From contig PWWM01000177.1 of the NCBI GenBank assembly GCA_003561495.1, positions 1 through 15,927 on the forward strand: a DNA stretch of 15,927 bases, read 5' to 3'. This DNA is from Gammaproteobacteria bacterium. Lineage in GTDB: Bacteria; Pseudomonadota; Gammaproteobacteria; Xanthomonadales; Wenzhouxiangellaceae. The notes beneath the pieces are model-generated. The model was not told the origin of the DNA. It made no database searches and saw nothing but the letters and a program-made list of their open reading frames with translations. Position numbers and translations under genes: made by a program. This document shows, one piece after another, positions 1 through 9,774 of the stretch (the first letter of the stretch is position 1; the number at the start of each line of letters is the position of its first letter).

Positions 1-309
1 CACCACGCCATCGATGCGCTCGATTTCGCGGGTCAGTTCATGAAGATTCTTCAGAGATGCCGGATTGAACACGCCTTCGGGATGGTCGCGGTTGACGATA
101 CCGACCACGATCATGTCGTAGAGATCGAACAGCTCCTTGATGCGGTTGTGTTCGACGCGGTCGGCCTGGTCGACCGGCAGCATGTTCTCCGGATCGGTGT
201 CAATCGTGATTTTCGGAAACATCAGTCCGAGTACGATGGCCAGCACGGCAACACCGGCAAATACCCAGTAACGATGTTTCATGCTGAACAGGGCGAGTTG
301 ATGGCCCAT
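1..309 (-). CDS. MMPL/RND-superfamily exporter, N-terminal 103 residues (partial)
   Basis: The reading frame is open from an ATG at 309 to the left window edge, so only the first 103 residues are visible. A short cytoplasmic N-terminus (residues 1-14) is followed by a hydrophobic helix at about 15-32. Then comes the periplasmic segment ITIDTDPENMLP, a signature of MMPL-type RND exporters (proton-driven inner-membrane export of lipids or hydrophobic compounds), with a mixed helix/strand start of the porter domain after it. GGAG lies 8 nt before the ATG and fits as a ribosome binding site. A strong promoter with an overlapping operator sits just upstream. The substrate cannot be told from this fragment. 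The broken barrel gene upstream on the same strand may once have been a functional partner. Family assignment is fairly sure; specificity is unknown. Confidence 0.8.
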   Translation of the reverse strand, partial: MGHQLALFSMKHRYWVFAGVAVLAIVLGLMFPKITIDTDPENMLPVDQADRVEHNRIKELFDLYDMIVVGIVNRDHPEGVFNPASLKNLHELTREIERIDGVV

Positions 310-327
310 TGGTTTGGCTCCGGTTAG

Positions 328-349
328 CACTAATGTAGTGAACACTAAT
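328..349. promoter_or_regulatory. Putative repressor operator overlapping the exporter promoter
   Basis: TAGTG-AA-CACTA (336-347) is an inverted repeat with 5-bp arms and a 2-bp centre. A second copy of CACTAAT lies at 328-334, 15 bp from the one at 343-349, and TTAG-nn-CTAA (324-333) forms a further small inverted repeat. The cluster covers the -10 box and the expected transcription start, where a repressor would block initiation. The architecture resembles operators of TetR-family repressors of exporter genes, but no TetR gene is in this window, so the regulator is unidentified. Confidence 0.5.
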
Positions 350-375
350 ATAAAGGCCGGGATTGGTTTTGTCAA
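347..375 (-). promoter_or_regulatory. Sigma-70 promoter of the MMPL-type exporter gene
   Basis: Read on the minus strand, TTGACA (375-370, perfect -35 consensus) is followed after 17 bp by TATATT (352-347, five of six -10 matches). Transcription should start near position 340, about 30 bp before the exporter ATG at 309. This is the best-scoring promoter noticed in the window. Its -10 box touches the inverted repeat at 336-347. Confidence 0.7.
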
Positions 376-384
376 GGAGGAGAA

Positions 385-405
385 GGTGAAAGGTGAAAGG
401 TGAAA
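385..405. repeat. Heptamer tandem repeat, 3 x GGTGAAA
   Basis: Three exact copies of GGTGAAA lie at 385-391, 392-398 and 399-405. The array starts 10 bp from the exporter -35 box and ends 3 bp from the stop codon of the broken barrel gene. The same heptamer, partly degenerate, occurs inside icmF at 3645-3672. Confidence 0.85.
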
Positions 406-408
406 GGG

Positions 409-1635
409 TTAGAAGCGGAGGGTGGCCCGGATGTAGAAGTCGCGGTCGCGGCGGGGACGGTGGGTGTCGGCGGGCAGTTCCAGTTCGCGGCGCCAGCGGT
501 AGCGGATCTCCATTGTCAGGTCGGGGTTGAAGCGGTGCTGGTAGCGCAGTTCGGCCAGCTCGTCGTTGTTGCGGTAATCGTTGGAAATCAGCCAGCCGGC
601 CTGGGTGCGGCCGTAAACCAGGCCGAGGTGATGGTTCGGGCGAATGTCATAGAGGCTCAGGCCGGCCTGGAAGCCATTGCCGGAAACTTCATGGTCACCG
701 GTCAGGCCTACGGTGGTTCGATTGGGCCGGTTGATTGCGTGGCCGACTTCTCCAGCTGCGATCAGACGGGTACCGGTGTGACCCAGGGGCCAAGCGGCGG
801 CGGTCTTCACGGTGACTGTAATGTAATCGGAACGTTGTTCGCTGGCCACGCCCTCTGTGGCCAGGCTGTCCGGCATCCAGGTCAGAGCGAGCATGCGCTG
901 AATCACTGGCCCCGGATTTTCGCTGGCCTCCAGCGCGGCAAACACGCTCGCCCGGCTGCCGGTATCGGAAAAGTCCAGCGGCGGGCGGGTGGTGTTACCA
1001 TTGCCTTGGCGACTGTTGAATTGGCCGACTAGGTGGGCGCGCCAGTGCTCATGGACGGGAACAGTCAAGTGCACGCCGTCGGTCCAGCCTAGATTGAAAT
1101 TGGAGGCATCATTGCGGTCCAGGCTCTTGTCGGGCACGGCCGGAATTTTGAAGCTGGTGTGAAAGCGACCGGCGCGCATGCTCCATCCGGCTTAAGGGTT
1201 GGTGTAGCTCAGGACAAACTCATCCAGGGTCGTGTCACCCGGATTGACCGAGGTCGGCCCGGGTCGATGATGACGCAGGTAGACATCGAATCCGTCCTGG
1301 TCGCTGGCATAAGAGCCGCCAATCCGTGTGCTGACCTGCCACCGGCCGGCAAACTTGCGGCTCAGGCGAACCCGTGCCCGTGCCCGCACGTTGTCGTCAT
1401 TGCTGCTTTGACCCGTTCGTGAATCTCGCCAGCTTGCCGTGTAGCCCGTTCGCAGATCGCCGCTCAGGGACCATGTGGAAGTTTTCGAATCGGTTTCCGC
1501 TGCATGGAGACAGGTTGCGACTCCCAGCCAGGCGAACAGTGCGAGAATGAACCGTGTAGCATGCCCGAGGGTGAGCACTTCGACCTTGACCGTTCTTTTG
1601 TTCATTTTTGTGGTACACCTGGCCGTGTTCGTCAT
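409..1635 (-). pseudogene. Outer-membrane beta-barrel (porin-like) gene broken by one in-frame stop
   Basis: Two open segments (1635-1192 and 1179-409) lie in the same frame and are separated only by TAA at 1194-1192 and four further codons. Joined, they give about 407 residues. A signal peptide ending in ATCLHA precedes amphipathic beta strands (GDLRTGYTASW, RARARVRLS, a MRAGRF strand, a long run of aromatic-ended strands), and the protein ends in a terminal Phe, as outer-membrane barrels do. The most likely start is GTG at 1578, with AAGG 5 nt upstream; ATG codons at 1605 and 1635 are alternatives. The downstream half has no signal peptide, so it should not be exported if translation restarts at 1179. 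A single substitution (for example CAA or GAA to TAA) explains the break, and a sequencing error would look the same. Substrate unknown; no close family recognised. Confidence 0.7.
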
Positions 1636-1879
1636 GCTGGGGATCCGCCGACGTCAGAGCTATTATCTCTCGTTGGTGGTTACTTTCCTATTGTTGAGTT
1701 TGGTGACCGGTTTGCGGTTGACCGGGATCAATGCAACGGTGGCGGGGATTGAGCTTGAGGTTCTGCTGCGGGCAGGCGCATTGCTGGCTGCAATGGTCAG
1801 CCTGAGCTGGACTGGATGGAGGGTATGGCTGCGACTCAAACTTCGGGACGACAGAACTGCTCGTACAGAACCTCCATGA
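1571..1879 (+). CDS. Small integral membrane protein, three predicted helices
   Basis: The frame encodes about 102 residues with three hydrophobic segments: TLTVLLFIFVVHLAVFVMLG, then an RRRQ basic loop, then SYYLSLVVTFLLLSLVTGL, and a third helix around LLRAGALLAAMVSLSWTGW. It ends in a charged cytoplasmic-type tail. The open frame extends upstream to 1475, but those residues read through the antisense of the barrel gene. GTG at 1571 or TTG at 1586 is therefore a better start, although neither has an ideal ribosome binding site. Local base composition is richer in A/T than the flanks, as expected for a membrane-protein frame. The 3' end overlaps the arsR-type gene tail to tail by 44 bp. Function unknown. 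It could be linked to the neighbouring redox/sulfur-type regulator, but nothing proves this. Confidence 0.5.
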   Translation: MSTSTLTVLLFIFVVHLAVFVMLGIRRRQSYYLSLVVTFLLLSLVTGLRLTGINATVAGIELEVLLRAGALLAAMVSLSWTGWRVWLRLKLRDDRTARTEPP

Positions 1880-2180
1880 CCGCCTGTACCTTGCCGCTGG
1901 CCAGCGAGTAAAAGATGGTCTGTTGCTCGCGGCGTGTGGTGACCAGGCCGCTGTTGCGCAAGACCGCCAGGTGCTGTGACAGCGCGGACTGGCTAAGCGG
2001 CAGGTGCTCATTGAGTTCGCCGACCGACATTTCTTGTTCCAGCAGGTGGCACAGTACCATCAGGCGATGCGGGTTGGCCATCAGTTTGAGAAACTGTGCG
2101 GCCTGCTCAGCATGGCGCGCCATTTCTTCGGGTGGGGGCCGAAGGTCGGTCATGCTTGCATTGTGAGCGATATCGTTCAT
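1836..2180 (-). CDS. ArsR/SmtB-family repressor, BigR/SqrR-like (persulfide sensor type)
   Basis: The 114-residue protein is a winged-helix ArsR repressor. The DNA-binding helix-turn-helix lies at about 53-80 (VGELNEHLPLSQSALSQHLA), followed by the wing TTRREQQTIFYSL at 81-93. It has exactly two cysteines, Cys44 (RLMVLCHL) and Cys110 (YEQFC), 66 residues apart. That is the arrangement of the reactive pair in BigR and SqrR, which release DNA when the cysteines form a tetrasulfide or disulfide link in response to sulfane sulfur or H2S. The metal-binding CxC motif of arsenic and cadmium sensors is absent. BigR-type proteins usually control sulfide-oxidising genes; none lies beside it here except the small membrane protein. 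The regulator could instead act on itself or on distant genes. Family is secure; the inducer is inferred. Confidence 0.85.
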   Translation of the reverse strand: MNDIAHNASMTDLRPPPEEMARHAEQAAQFLKLMANPHRLMVLCHLLEQEMSVGELNEHLPLSQSALSQHLAVLRNSGLVTTRREQQTIFYSLASGKVQAVMEVLYEQFCRPEV

Positions 2181-2216
2181 GGTGTGGGTGGTTGGGTTAT
2201 CTGTCCACTGGTCGAG

Positions 2217-2244
2217 ATTATCAAATCACTATGGAGCGACACAA
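2217..2244 (-). promoter_or_regulatory. Possible promoter of the BigR-like repressor gene
   Basis: On the minus strand TTGTGT (2244-2239) is followed after 16 bp by GATAAT (2222-2217, five of six -10 matches), about 37 bp before the ATG at 2180. The -35 match is only partial. The rest of the 231-bp gap up to icmF (2181-2411) shows A/T-rich patches, such as a TAGAAT at 2287-2292 that could be an icmF -10, but no convincing -35 partner and no clear long palindrome. Confidence 0.35.
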
Positions 2245-2411
2245 GCACAGTTGAAGGGCCGCCCTACGATAATGGCATATTGTGCTTAGAATCCTCATCT
2301 TTTACAAGTTTCGTTGTTTGCCGGCCGATGTCAGTTCCTGTTCCAGGCCACCTGATCTGGGCAGAAACGCTAAAATGCAGGATTCCCGACCGTTTGCAGC
2401 CCGGAATCGTC

Positions 2412-5921
<3,510 letters not shown>

Positions 5922-5923
5922 TC

Positions 5924-6412
5924 ATGCTGCATGATCGAATTTTTCGTGCTCTGAACGAGAGTGGTTGTCGTTACGTCATTGTTGGCGGACTCGCTGCGGT
6001 TCTTCATGGGGTCAATCGACTGACCCATGATGTCGACCTGGTGGTTGAGCTGAAGCCTGAGTCTGCCAGGTCAGCGATCAGAGCAATGGAACAGCTTGGC
6101 TATCGTCCTCGCGTTCCGGTTCGAGCGGAGGGCTTTGCTGATTCCGGTCAGCGTGAGTCCTGGATTCGTGAGAAGGGCATGCAGGTATTCTCCATGTGGG
6201 ATTCGAGTAACGAGCTGCCGACCATCGATCTGTTTGTCGAGTATCCGATGGATTTCGAAGAGTTGTTGGCATTGTCTGAGATTGTGGATTTGGGTGGATA
6301 TGAGGTCCGCATTGCCAGTGTCGAGCACTTGATCGAAATGAAGAGCCGTGCCGGACGAGATCATGACCTGGAAGACATCGCTGCTCTGAAGCGCTTGAGA
6401 GGGGCCAAATGA
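5924..6412 (+). CDS. Nucleotidyltransferase-fold protein (MNT/AbiEii-like), putative toxin-type gene
   Basis: The 162-residue protein has the signature of the DNA polymerase beta-like nucleotidyltransferase fold: GG at 21-22, then Asp36-Val-Asp38 (HDVDLVV) as the first metal-binding pair, and Asp102 (TIDLFVEY) as the likely third acidic residue. The C-terminal segment SVEHLIEMKSRAGRDHDLEDI (about 132-152) resembles the tail of AbiEii/DUF6036-like proteins. Such enzymes transfer nucleotides to RNA or protein targets; the substrate here is unknown. ATG at 5924 lies 3 nt after the icmF stop and is preceded by a GGCGGA-type ribosome site inside the icmF end; the frame is open upstream, but that stretch overlaps icmF. 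The stop overlaps the next gene's start by ATGA, so the two are probably translationally coupled. All catalytic residues seem intact. Confidence 0.75.
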   Translation: MLHDRIFRALNESGCRYVIVGGLAAVLHGVNRLTHDVDLVVELKPESARSAIRAMEQLGYRPRVPVRAEGFADSGQRESWIREKGMQVFSMWDSSNELPTIDLFVEYPMDFEELLALSEIVDLGGYEVRIASVEHLIEMKSRAGRDHDLEDIAALKRLRGAK

Positions 6413-6606
6413 AAGAAGGCCTGACAGAACAAGACAGCACACTTACGGGCAGTTTTGATGAGGCAATGCGATTGGCCAGAGATGATTTCATTCGCAAGTC
6501 ACCCAAACAGCGACTCGAGTGGCTGGAGGCGGCCCAGAAACTTTACCGAATCGGGGAACAAAGAGCTGGAAAGCGGGCAGGCAGAGTCACTTCTCCGGCG
6601 CGCTGA
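6409..6606 (+). CDS. Small partner protein of the nucleotidyltransferase (putative antitoxin)
   Basis: A 65-residue helical, charged protein whose ATG overlaps the upstream stop (ATGA at 6409-6412). The core FDEAMRLARDDFIRKSPK and QRLEWLEAAQKLYRIG (about residues 16-48) forms two amphipathic helices. Similar short proteins with a PxQRLxWLEEA-like motif are, from memory, often found beside nucleotidyltransferase genes; this is recollection, not a search result. The tail after residue 50 is basic and low in information. Co-translation with the transferase suggests direct binding or neutralisation. The protein could equally be a substrate adaptor. A gap of about 100 bp to the convergent lipoprotein gene shows no clear terminator. 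Confidence 0.6.
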   Translation: MKEGLTEQDSTLTGSFDEAMRLARDDFIRKSPKQRLEWLEAAQKLYRIGEQRAGKRAGRVTSPAR

Positions 6607-6704
6607 ACGGGCAGGCATGATTGTGTCTCGTTATCTGGCTGAGCTTGCGCGGGTTCCAGCGACTCGAGAACCTGCAGGTCGACGCCTGGTAGTTCAGGAC
6701 TTAA

Positions 6705-7367
6705 TTAGTCTTCCTCGCAGTGCACGGCCAGTTCGAAGGGGCCAGTGAGCGGGCTGCCGCCATCGGTGTCCGGGCCGTCCAGTTCGCCGACTACCGTGGC
6801 CTGCGGGCCTTCAGCGGACACATGAACGGCCGGCATGTCGCCCGCGCCCCATCGCCAGATGGGATCAGCGCCTGGTCGGGGACGGATCCCGACCATCATC
6901 GAGACCGGGTCATCGCCGCCGGTGCGAAGCAGCAGCCGAACACGCTCGGATTCGTGGCCATGATTGGCGTTCCAGAAGAAGTCATCGTGCGAAACGAAGC
7001 GCCACATTTCCAGGGACAGGCGTCGCCCGTCCTCGGCCAGCCAGTCGGCCGCGGCGGCAAAACGATCCTGGTTGGCGCCTTCGTCGGTACGCATCGACCA
7101 GCCGCAACTGCTCAGCTCGCCCTCGTGAACCTCGCCGGTCACCTCCAGCCGGAACCGACCCGGCGCGGCCGGCTCGATGGGATGCAGGCTGTCGGCCAGA
7201 AACTCCGACATCGGGGGCTCTTCTTCCGGCTCCGCTTGCGCTGCGGCGGGGCTCTGCTGCTCAGCGGCATTGGCCTCATCAGCAGCCTGCGGTGGCGGCG
7301 TTTCATCCGCGCCACACGCTGCAAGGATGAATGCAAGAAGGCAGACAATGATCACTCTCGACAACAT
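6705..7367 (-). CDS. Predicted lipoprotein of unknown function
   Basis: A type II signal peptide is evident: MLSRVIIVCLLAFILAAC with lipobox LAAC and lipidated Cys18. After it comes a low-complexity Ala/Glu/Pro/Gln linker (about 20-50), which would hold the folded part away from the membrane. The globular region (about 55-220) is rich in Trp, Asp and Gly, ends in HCEED, and has two further cysteines (Cys88 in SSCGWS and one near the C-terminus) that could pair. A good ribosome site (GGAGAG, 5 nt before ATG) supports the start at 7367. I do not recognise the domain. The gene is divergent from paiB across 157 bp and convergent with the nucleotidyltransferase pair. Confidence 0.75.
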   Translation of the reverse strand: MLSRVIIVCLLAFILAACGADETPPPQAADEANAAEQQSPAAAQAEPEEEPPMSEFLADSLHPIEPAAPGRFRLEVTGEVHEGELSSCGWSMRTDEGANQDRFAAAADWLAEDGRRLSLEMWRFVSHDDFFWNANHGHESERVRLLLRTGGDDPVSMMVGIRPRPGADPIWRWGAGDMPAVHVSAEGPQATVVGELDGPDTDGGSPLTGPFELAVHCEED

Positions 7368-7496
7368 GGTGACTCTCCGTGGGTCCTAATTTATGTATAC
7401 GAGAATTTCGAAGAATCCCGCCAGGTGTGATCTCCCGGTAGGCATCAGCAGGATTTTCATAACCAACCGGCCCTATGTCGTGAGAGGATACGAGAC

Positions 7497-7508
7497 TGGT
7501 TCGAACCA
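7497..7508. promoter_or_regulatory. 12-bp perfect palindrome upstream of paiB
   Basis: TGGTTCGAACCA is a perfect inverted repeat 16 bp before the paiB ATG, inside the intergenic stretch shared with the divergent lipoprotein gene. The position would suit an operator blocking transcription or translation of paiB. A 12-bp perfect palindrome is expected a few times per 16 kb by chance, so the location is the only support. Confidence 0.3.
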
Positions 7509-7524
7509 TCAATAGAGATTTTCG

Positions 7525-8139
7525 ATGTACGATCTTCCTTTTTACAGGGAGCACGATGAGGGCGTCATCATGGCGTTCATCGAACGCCACCCATTCGCTT
7601 TCCTGACCGGATGTGATTCGAACAAGAGACCGGTCGCCACCCAGACGCCGGTCTTTGCTGAACGAGAAGGTGATCGAATCGTACTGTCCGGGCACATCAT
7701 GAAGGGCACCGATCACCACAAGGCATTCAGCGGCAATAAGCATGTGCTGGTGGTGTTCAATGGCCCGCATACCTATGTGAGCGCCACCTGGTACGCCAAC
7801 CCACGCGTCGCCTCGACCTGGAACTATATGAGCGTGCACGCCCGGGGCGTGATCCGCTTTTTGAACCGGGATGGATTGAAGGCTGTGCTTCGAAAAACCT
7901 CGTTGCATTTCGAGAACAACGACGAGCAATCACCGACCGTTTTCGACAATCTTCCGTCAACATTCACTGACAAGATGATGAACATGATTGTCGGCTTCGA
8001 GATCGAAGTCACTGAGATCAAGGCCGCGTTCAAGTTGAGCCAGGAGCGCGATGCCGAGACCCATCAAAGCATCGTCGAGGAACTCGAAAGCGGGGATGAC
8101 AATGCGCGCATGATTGCCGCCGAGATGGCAAAGCGGTAG
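7525..8139 (+). CDS. paiB: PaiB-type FMN-binding protein / negative regulator
   Basis: The 204-residue protein matches the PaiB family (FMN-binding split-barrel fold, described in Bacillus as a negative regulator of sporulation and protease genes). Features in order: HPFAFLTG (22-29) in the first strand, GHIMKGTDHHKAF (56-68), VLVVFNGPHTYVSATWY (74-90), VASTWNYMSVHARGVIRF (95-112), and the conserved C-terminal segment MIVGFEIEVTEIKAAFKLSQ (154-173). The length is normal for the family. In proteobacteria the family is found as a stand-alone gene and its role is unclear; it may be a flavin-dependent oxidoreductase or hydrolase rather than a transcription factor, since no helix-turn-helix is seen. 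The ribosome site is weak (a GAGA stretch at about 9 nt). Confidence 0.9.
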   Translation: MYDLPFYREHDEGVIMAFIERHPFAFLTGCDSNKRPVATQTPVFAEREGDRIVLSGHIMKGTDHHKAFSGNKHVLVVFNGPHTYVSATWYANPRVASTWNYMSVHARGVIRFLNRDGLKAVLRKTSLHFENNDEQSPTVFDNLPSTFTDKMMNMIVGFEIEVTEIKAAFKLSQERDAETHQSIVEELESGDDNARMIAAEMAKR

Positions 8140-8474
8140 CCATAAAGATACGCCTGGCTCCGATTTCTCCTTGAATCACACTCCTACTACCCTACAGCGT
8201 CGAAATCCCTGAATTTGTGCCACCGCATGTATAGCCATAAAAAGCTATATATGATTCGAATTGTTTAGACTCAAGACCTGGTGGCGCTGCAGTAGGCGGG
8301 GTGGGGGCAGCTTGTTAGAATTTTTCGTGGTGCTGACCCATCTGGCACAAATCCTCGCGGTTCACGTTGGAATTACTAGAAGGACTCTTTGTTTCGGTAT
8401 GGTGCTTCATGGCCGACTGCTGAGCCGGTGGTGACCAGTTCGATTCGGATTCCAATCAACCAACGAGGAGAGAC
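8140..8474. other. Intergenic region without genes
   Basis: These 335 bp separate paiB from the secreted-protein gene. No open frame of coding character is visible. The stretch 8228-8275 is A/T-rich and holds TATAGC/GCTATA, arms of a 6-bp hairpin with an 8-nt A-rich loop (8230-8249). There is no T-run after it, so it is not a typical terminator. The last 15 bases carry a strong ribosome site, GAGGAG, 6 nt before the ATG at 8475. No -35/-10 pair good enough to call was found. Confidence 0.6.
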
Positions 8475-9074
8475 ATGAAAAAAGTAGTCACAATCGCAGT
8501 CATGATCATGGGCCTGGCAGGGTTGGCCTACGCAAATGGACCAGGAAATGAGCCTTTCAACGCATGGGGCTCGGCGGAAACTCGGTCGAGCACTCTGCTT
8601 CCGGCCTGTCTACTTGAATTTCCCAGTAGTGAGTGCCCGACTGCGACTGACGCTGTCTGCGGTGCATTTTTCGACGGTGGCGATGGCTGCGTTTCGGCCG
8701 GTCTTATCGATTGTTATGCAACCGGCACGCATGCCTATCGGGTTCCAATTGGTGGAACACTGGAGATTACCTTCGAGGACGGGGTGAACGAAGTAGAGTT
8801 TCATTTCGCCCATGAGGGAGTCACCGCTGAGGGAGAGATTACCTTCTATGATGAAAACGATAACGTGGTCGGGCAGCTCGAGACCGGCGGCGATTGCCTT
8901 TTGGCCAGGCCGGACAAGGTATCCAATGAGGAGGACTTTTTCCCTTACGCTGTCCGGGCTACTGTGACCGCTTCCGGTGGGTCGGTTTGGATTGACGAAT
9001 TCTGGATCAACCCCAGTAACGTGCCTGATCCGATTTTCCTTGATCGATTCGAGAGCGATCCGGAAAATGATTAG
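8475..9074 (+). CDS. Secreted six-cysteine protein with a C-terminal IFLDRFES tail
   Basis: A classical signal peptide (residues 1-20, MKKVVTIAVM..., cleavage after AYA) leads to a mature protein of about 179 residues. Six cysteines at 45, 54, 62, 72, 80 and 141 suggest disulfides formed in the periplasm or outside. From about 88 on the sequence reads as a beta sandwich: TLEITFEDGVNEVEFHFA, EITFYDENDNVV, VRATVTASGG, VWIDEFWIN, similar in style to extracellular carbohydrate-binding-like domains. The tail PIFLDRFESDPEND resembles the short IFxDGFE-like ends that I recall on many secreted proteins of Xanthomonadales relatives. A strong ribosome site (GAGGAG) fixes the start. The stop codon directly abuts the convergent vapC stop. 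Function unknown; no catalytic motif seen. Confidence 0.75.
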   Translation: MKKVVTIAVMIMGLAGLAYANGPGNEPFNAWGSAETRSSTLLPACLLEFPSSECPTATDAVCGAFFDGGDGCVSAGLIDCYATGTHAYRVPIGGTLEITFEDGVNEVEFHFAHEGVTAEGEITFYDENDNVVGQLETGGDCLLARPDKVSNEEDFFPYAVRATVTASGGSVWIDEFWINPSNVPDPIFLDRFESDPEND

Positions 9075-9515
9075 TTAGCGGGAATCATGCACTCCCGGCG
9101 CCGCCCATGGATTAATCAGGCGAATGCCGGTGGCGGCGAAATCATCGACGTTGCGGGTCATCAAGGCCAGTCCGTGGCGGAGTGCGGTGGCGGCAATCAG
9201 GCCATCGACGGCCGGAATGACTCGGCCGTTGGCGTGCGCTGCCGCAGTGATTTCGCCCCAGATGATCGCGACCTGATCATCAATTGCCACGATCCGGTCG
9301 GCAAAGTGGTGGGCAAGGCCGCTAATCCAGGCCTCCAGATCGCGCTTGCGACGTCCTTCGTCGAGTAGCGCCACTCCTTTTTGAAGTTCGCCGACCGTCA
9401 AGACACTGAGAAATAATTCTTCGTCGCGGTGTTGTTCTAGCGCTTCGCGGACCCGTGGGTTGCCCTTGGGGTGACGAACCTCGGAGATCACGCAGGTGTC
9501 GAGCAACACATTCAC
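9075..9515 (-). CDS. vapC: VapC-type PIN-domain ribonuclease toxin
   Basis: The 146-residue protein is a complete PIN domain of FitB/VapC type. Acidic active-site residues are visible in order: Asp6 (LLDTCVISE), Glu43 (VGELQKG), Asp104 (AVDGLIAATA) and Asp124/125 (TRNVDDF). These bind the metal used to cut RNA, typically tRNA or rRNA. The ATG lies within the last codons of the upstream antitoxin gene (ATGA overlap at 9512-9515), the standard coupling of antitoxin and toxin. Length and motif spacing are normal, so the toxin should be active. It converges with the secreted-protein gene with no space between stop codons. Confidence 0.92.
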   Translation of the reverse strand: MNVLLDTCVISEVRHPKGNPRVREALEQHRDEELFLSVLTVGELQKGVALLDEGRRKRDLEAWISGLAHHFADRIVAIDDQVAIIWGEITAAAHANGRVIPAVDGLIAATALRHGLALMTRNVDDFAATGIRLINPWAAPGVHDSR

Positions 9516-9754
9516 AAGGAAACCTCTCGTGAAGCAGAGCGATCGCGCGCAAGGTCAACACCTTCGAGGCTGGGGCCCGGGCCAAGCAAGTAGTCTCGCA
9601 AGCCCGGCCGTTCGCCGGTCAGCCGTTGATAATCCGCCTCGGACAGTACAACCACGGCATCGTCGCGGCGGGTGATCCGTTGCGGGCCTTCATCGAGCGC
9701 CTTGCGAACGACCTCGCTGAATCGATTCTTGGCGTCGGCAAGTTTCCAGGTCAT
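9512..9754 (-). CDS. Phd/YefM-family antitoxin, partner of the VapC toxin
   Basis: The 80-residue protein has the Phd/YefM N-terminal DNA-binding fold: WKLADAKNRFSEVVRKALDEG (3-23), QRITRRDDAVVVLSEADYQRL (25-45). A C-terminal tail, LLGPGPSLEGVDLARDRS (56-73), would wrap around and inhibit the toxin. It is encoded first in the pair and overlaps vapC by 4 bp. It should repress its own promoter through the repeats at 9775-9803. The ribosome site is poor (GATGGAC region). Confidence 0.92.
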   Translation of the reverse strand: MTWKLADAKNRFSEVVRKALDEGPQRITRRDDAVVVLSEADYQRLTGERPGLRDYLLGPGPSLEGVDLARDRSASREVSL

Positions 9755-9774
9755 GGCGATTTGTCCATCAAGAT

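Noticed and set aside
400..1032. Plus-strand open frame of 210 codons across the barrel pseudogene
   Set aside because: The minus strand shows beta-strand periodicity and a terminal Phe; the plus translation is low-complexity Ala/Gly/Val and has no recognisable features.
2004..2411. Upstream extension of the icmF frame (136 extra codons starting at a GTG)
   Set aside because: It runs antisense through the repressor gene, has no resemblance to IcmF N-termini, and ATG 2412 with a GGAA site gives the expected start before the B12 domain.
6455..6748. Second frame over the end of the small partner gene, which might indicate a frameshifted longer partner
   Set aside because: The upstream part of that frame is not coding-like, the 65-residue product already has a complete helical core, and the extension overlaps the convergent lipoprotein gene.
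7497..7508. TGGTTCGAACCA as part of a tRNA gene (resembles a T-arm GGTTCGAA sequence)
   Set aside because: The surrounding bases do not form an acceptor stem, D arm or anticodon arm; only the T-loop-like string matches, so it is listed only as a weak operator candidate.
8230..8249. TATAGC/GCTATA hairpin as a terminator of paiB
   Set aside because: The stem is short and A/T-only except for two pairs, there is no T-run after it, and it lies 90 bp after the stop codon.
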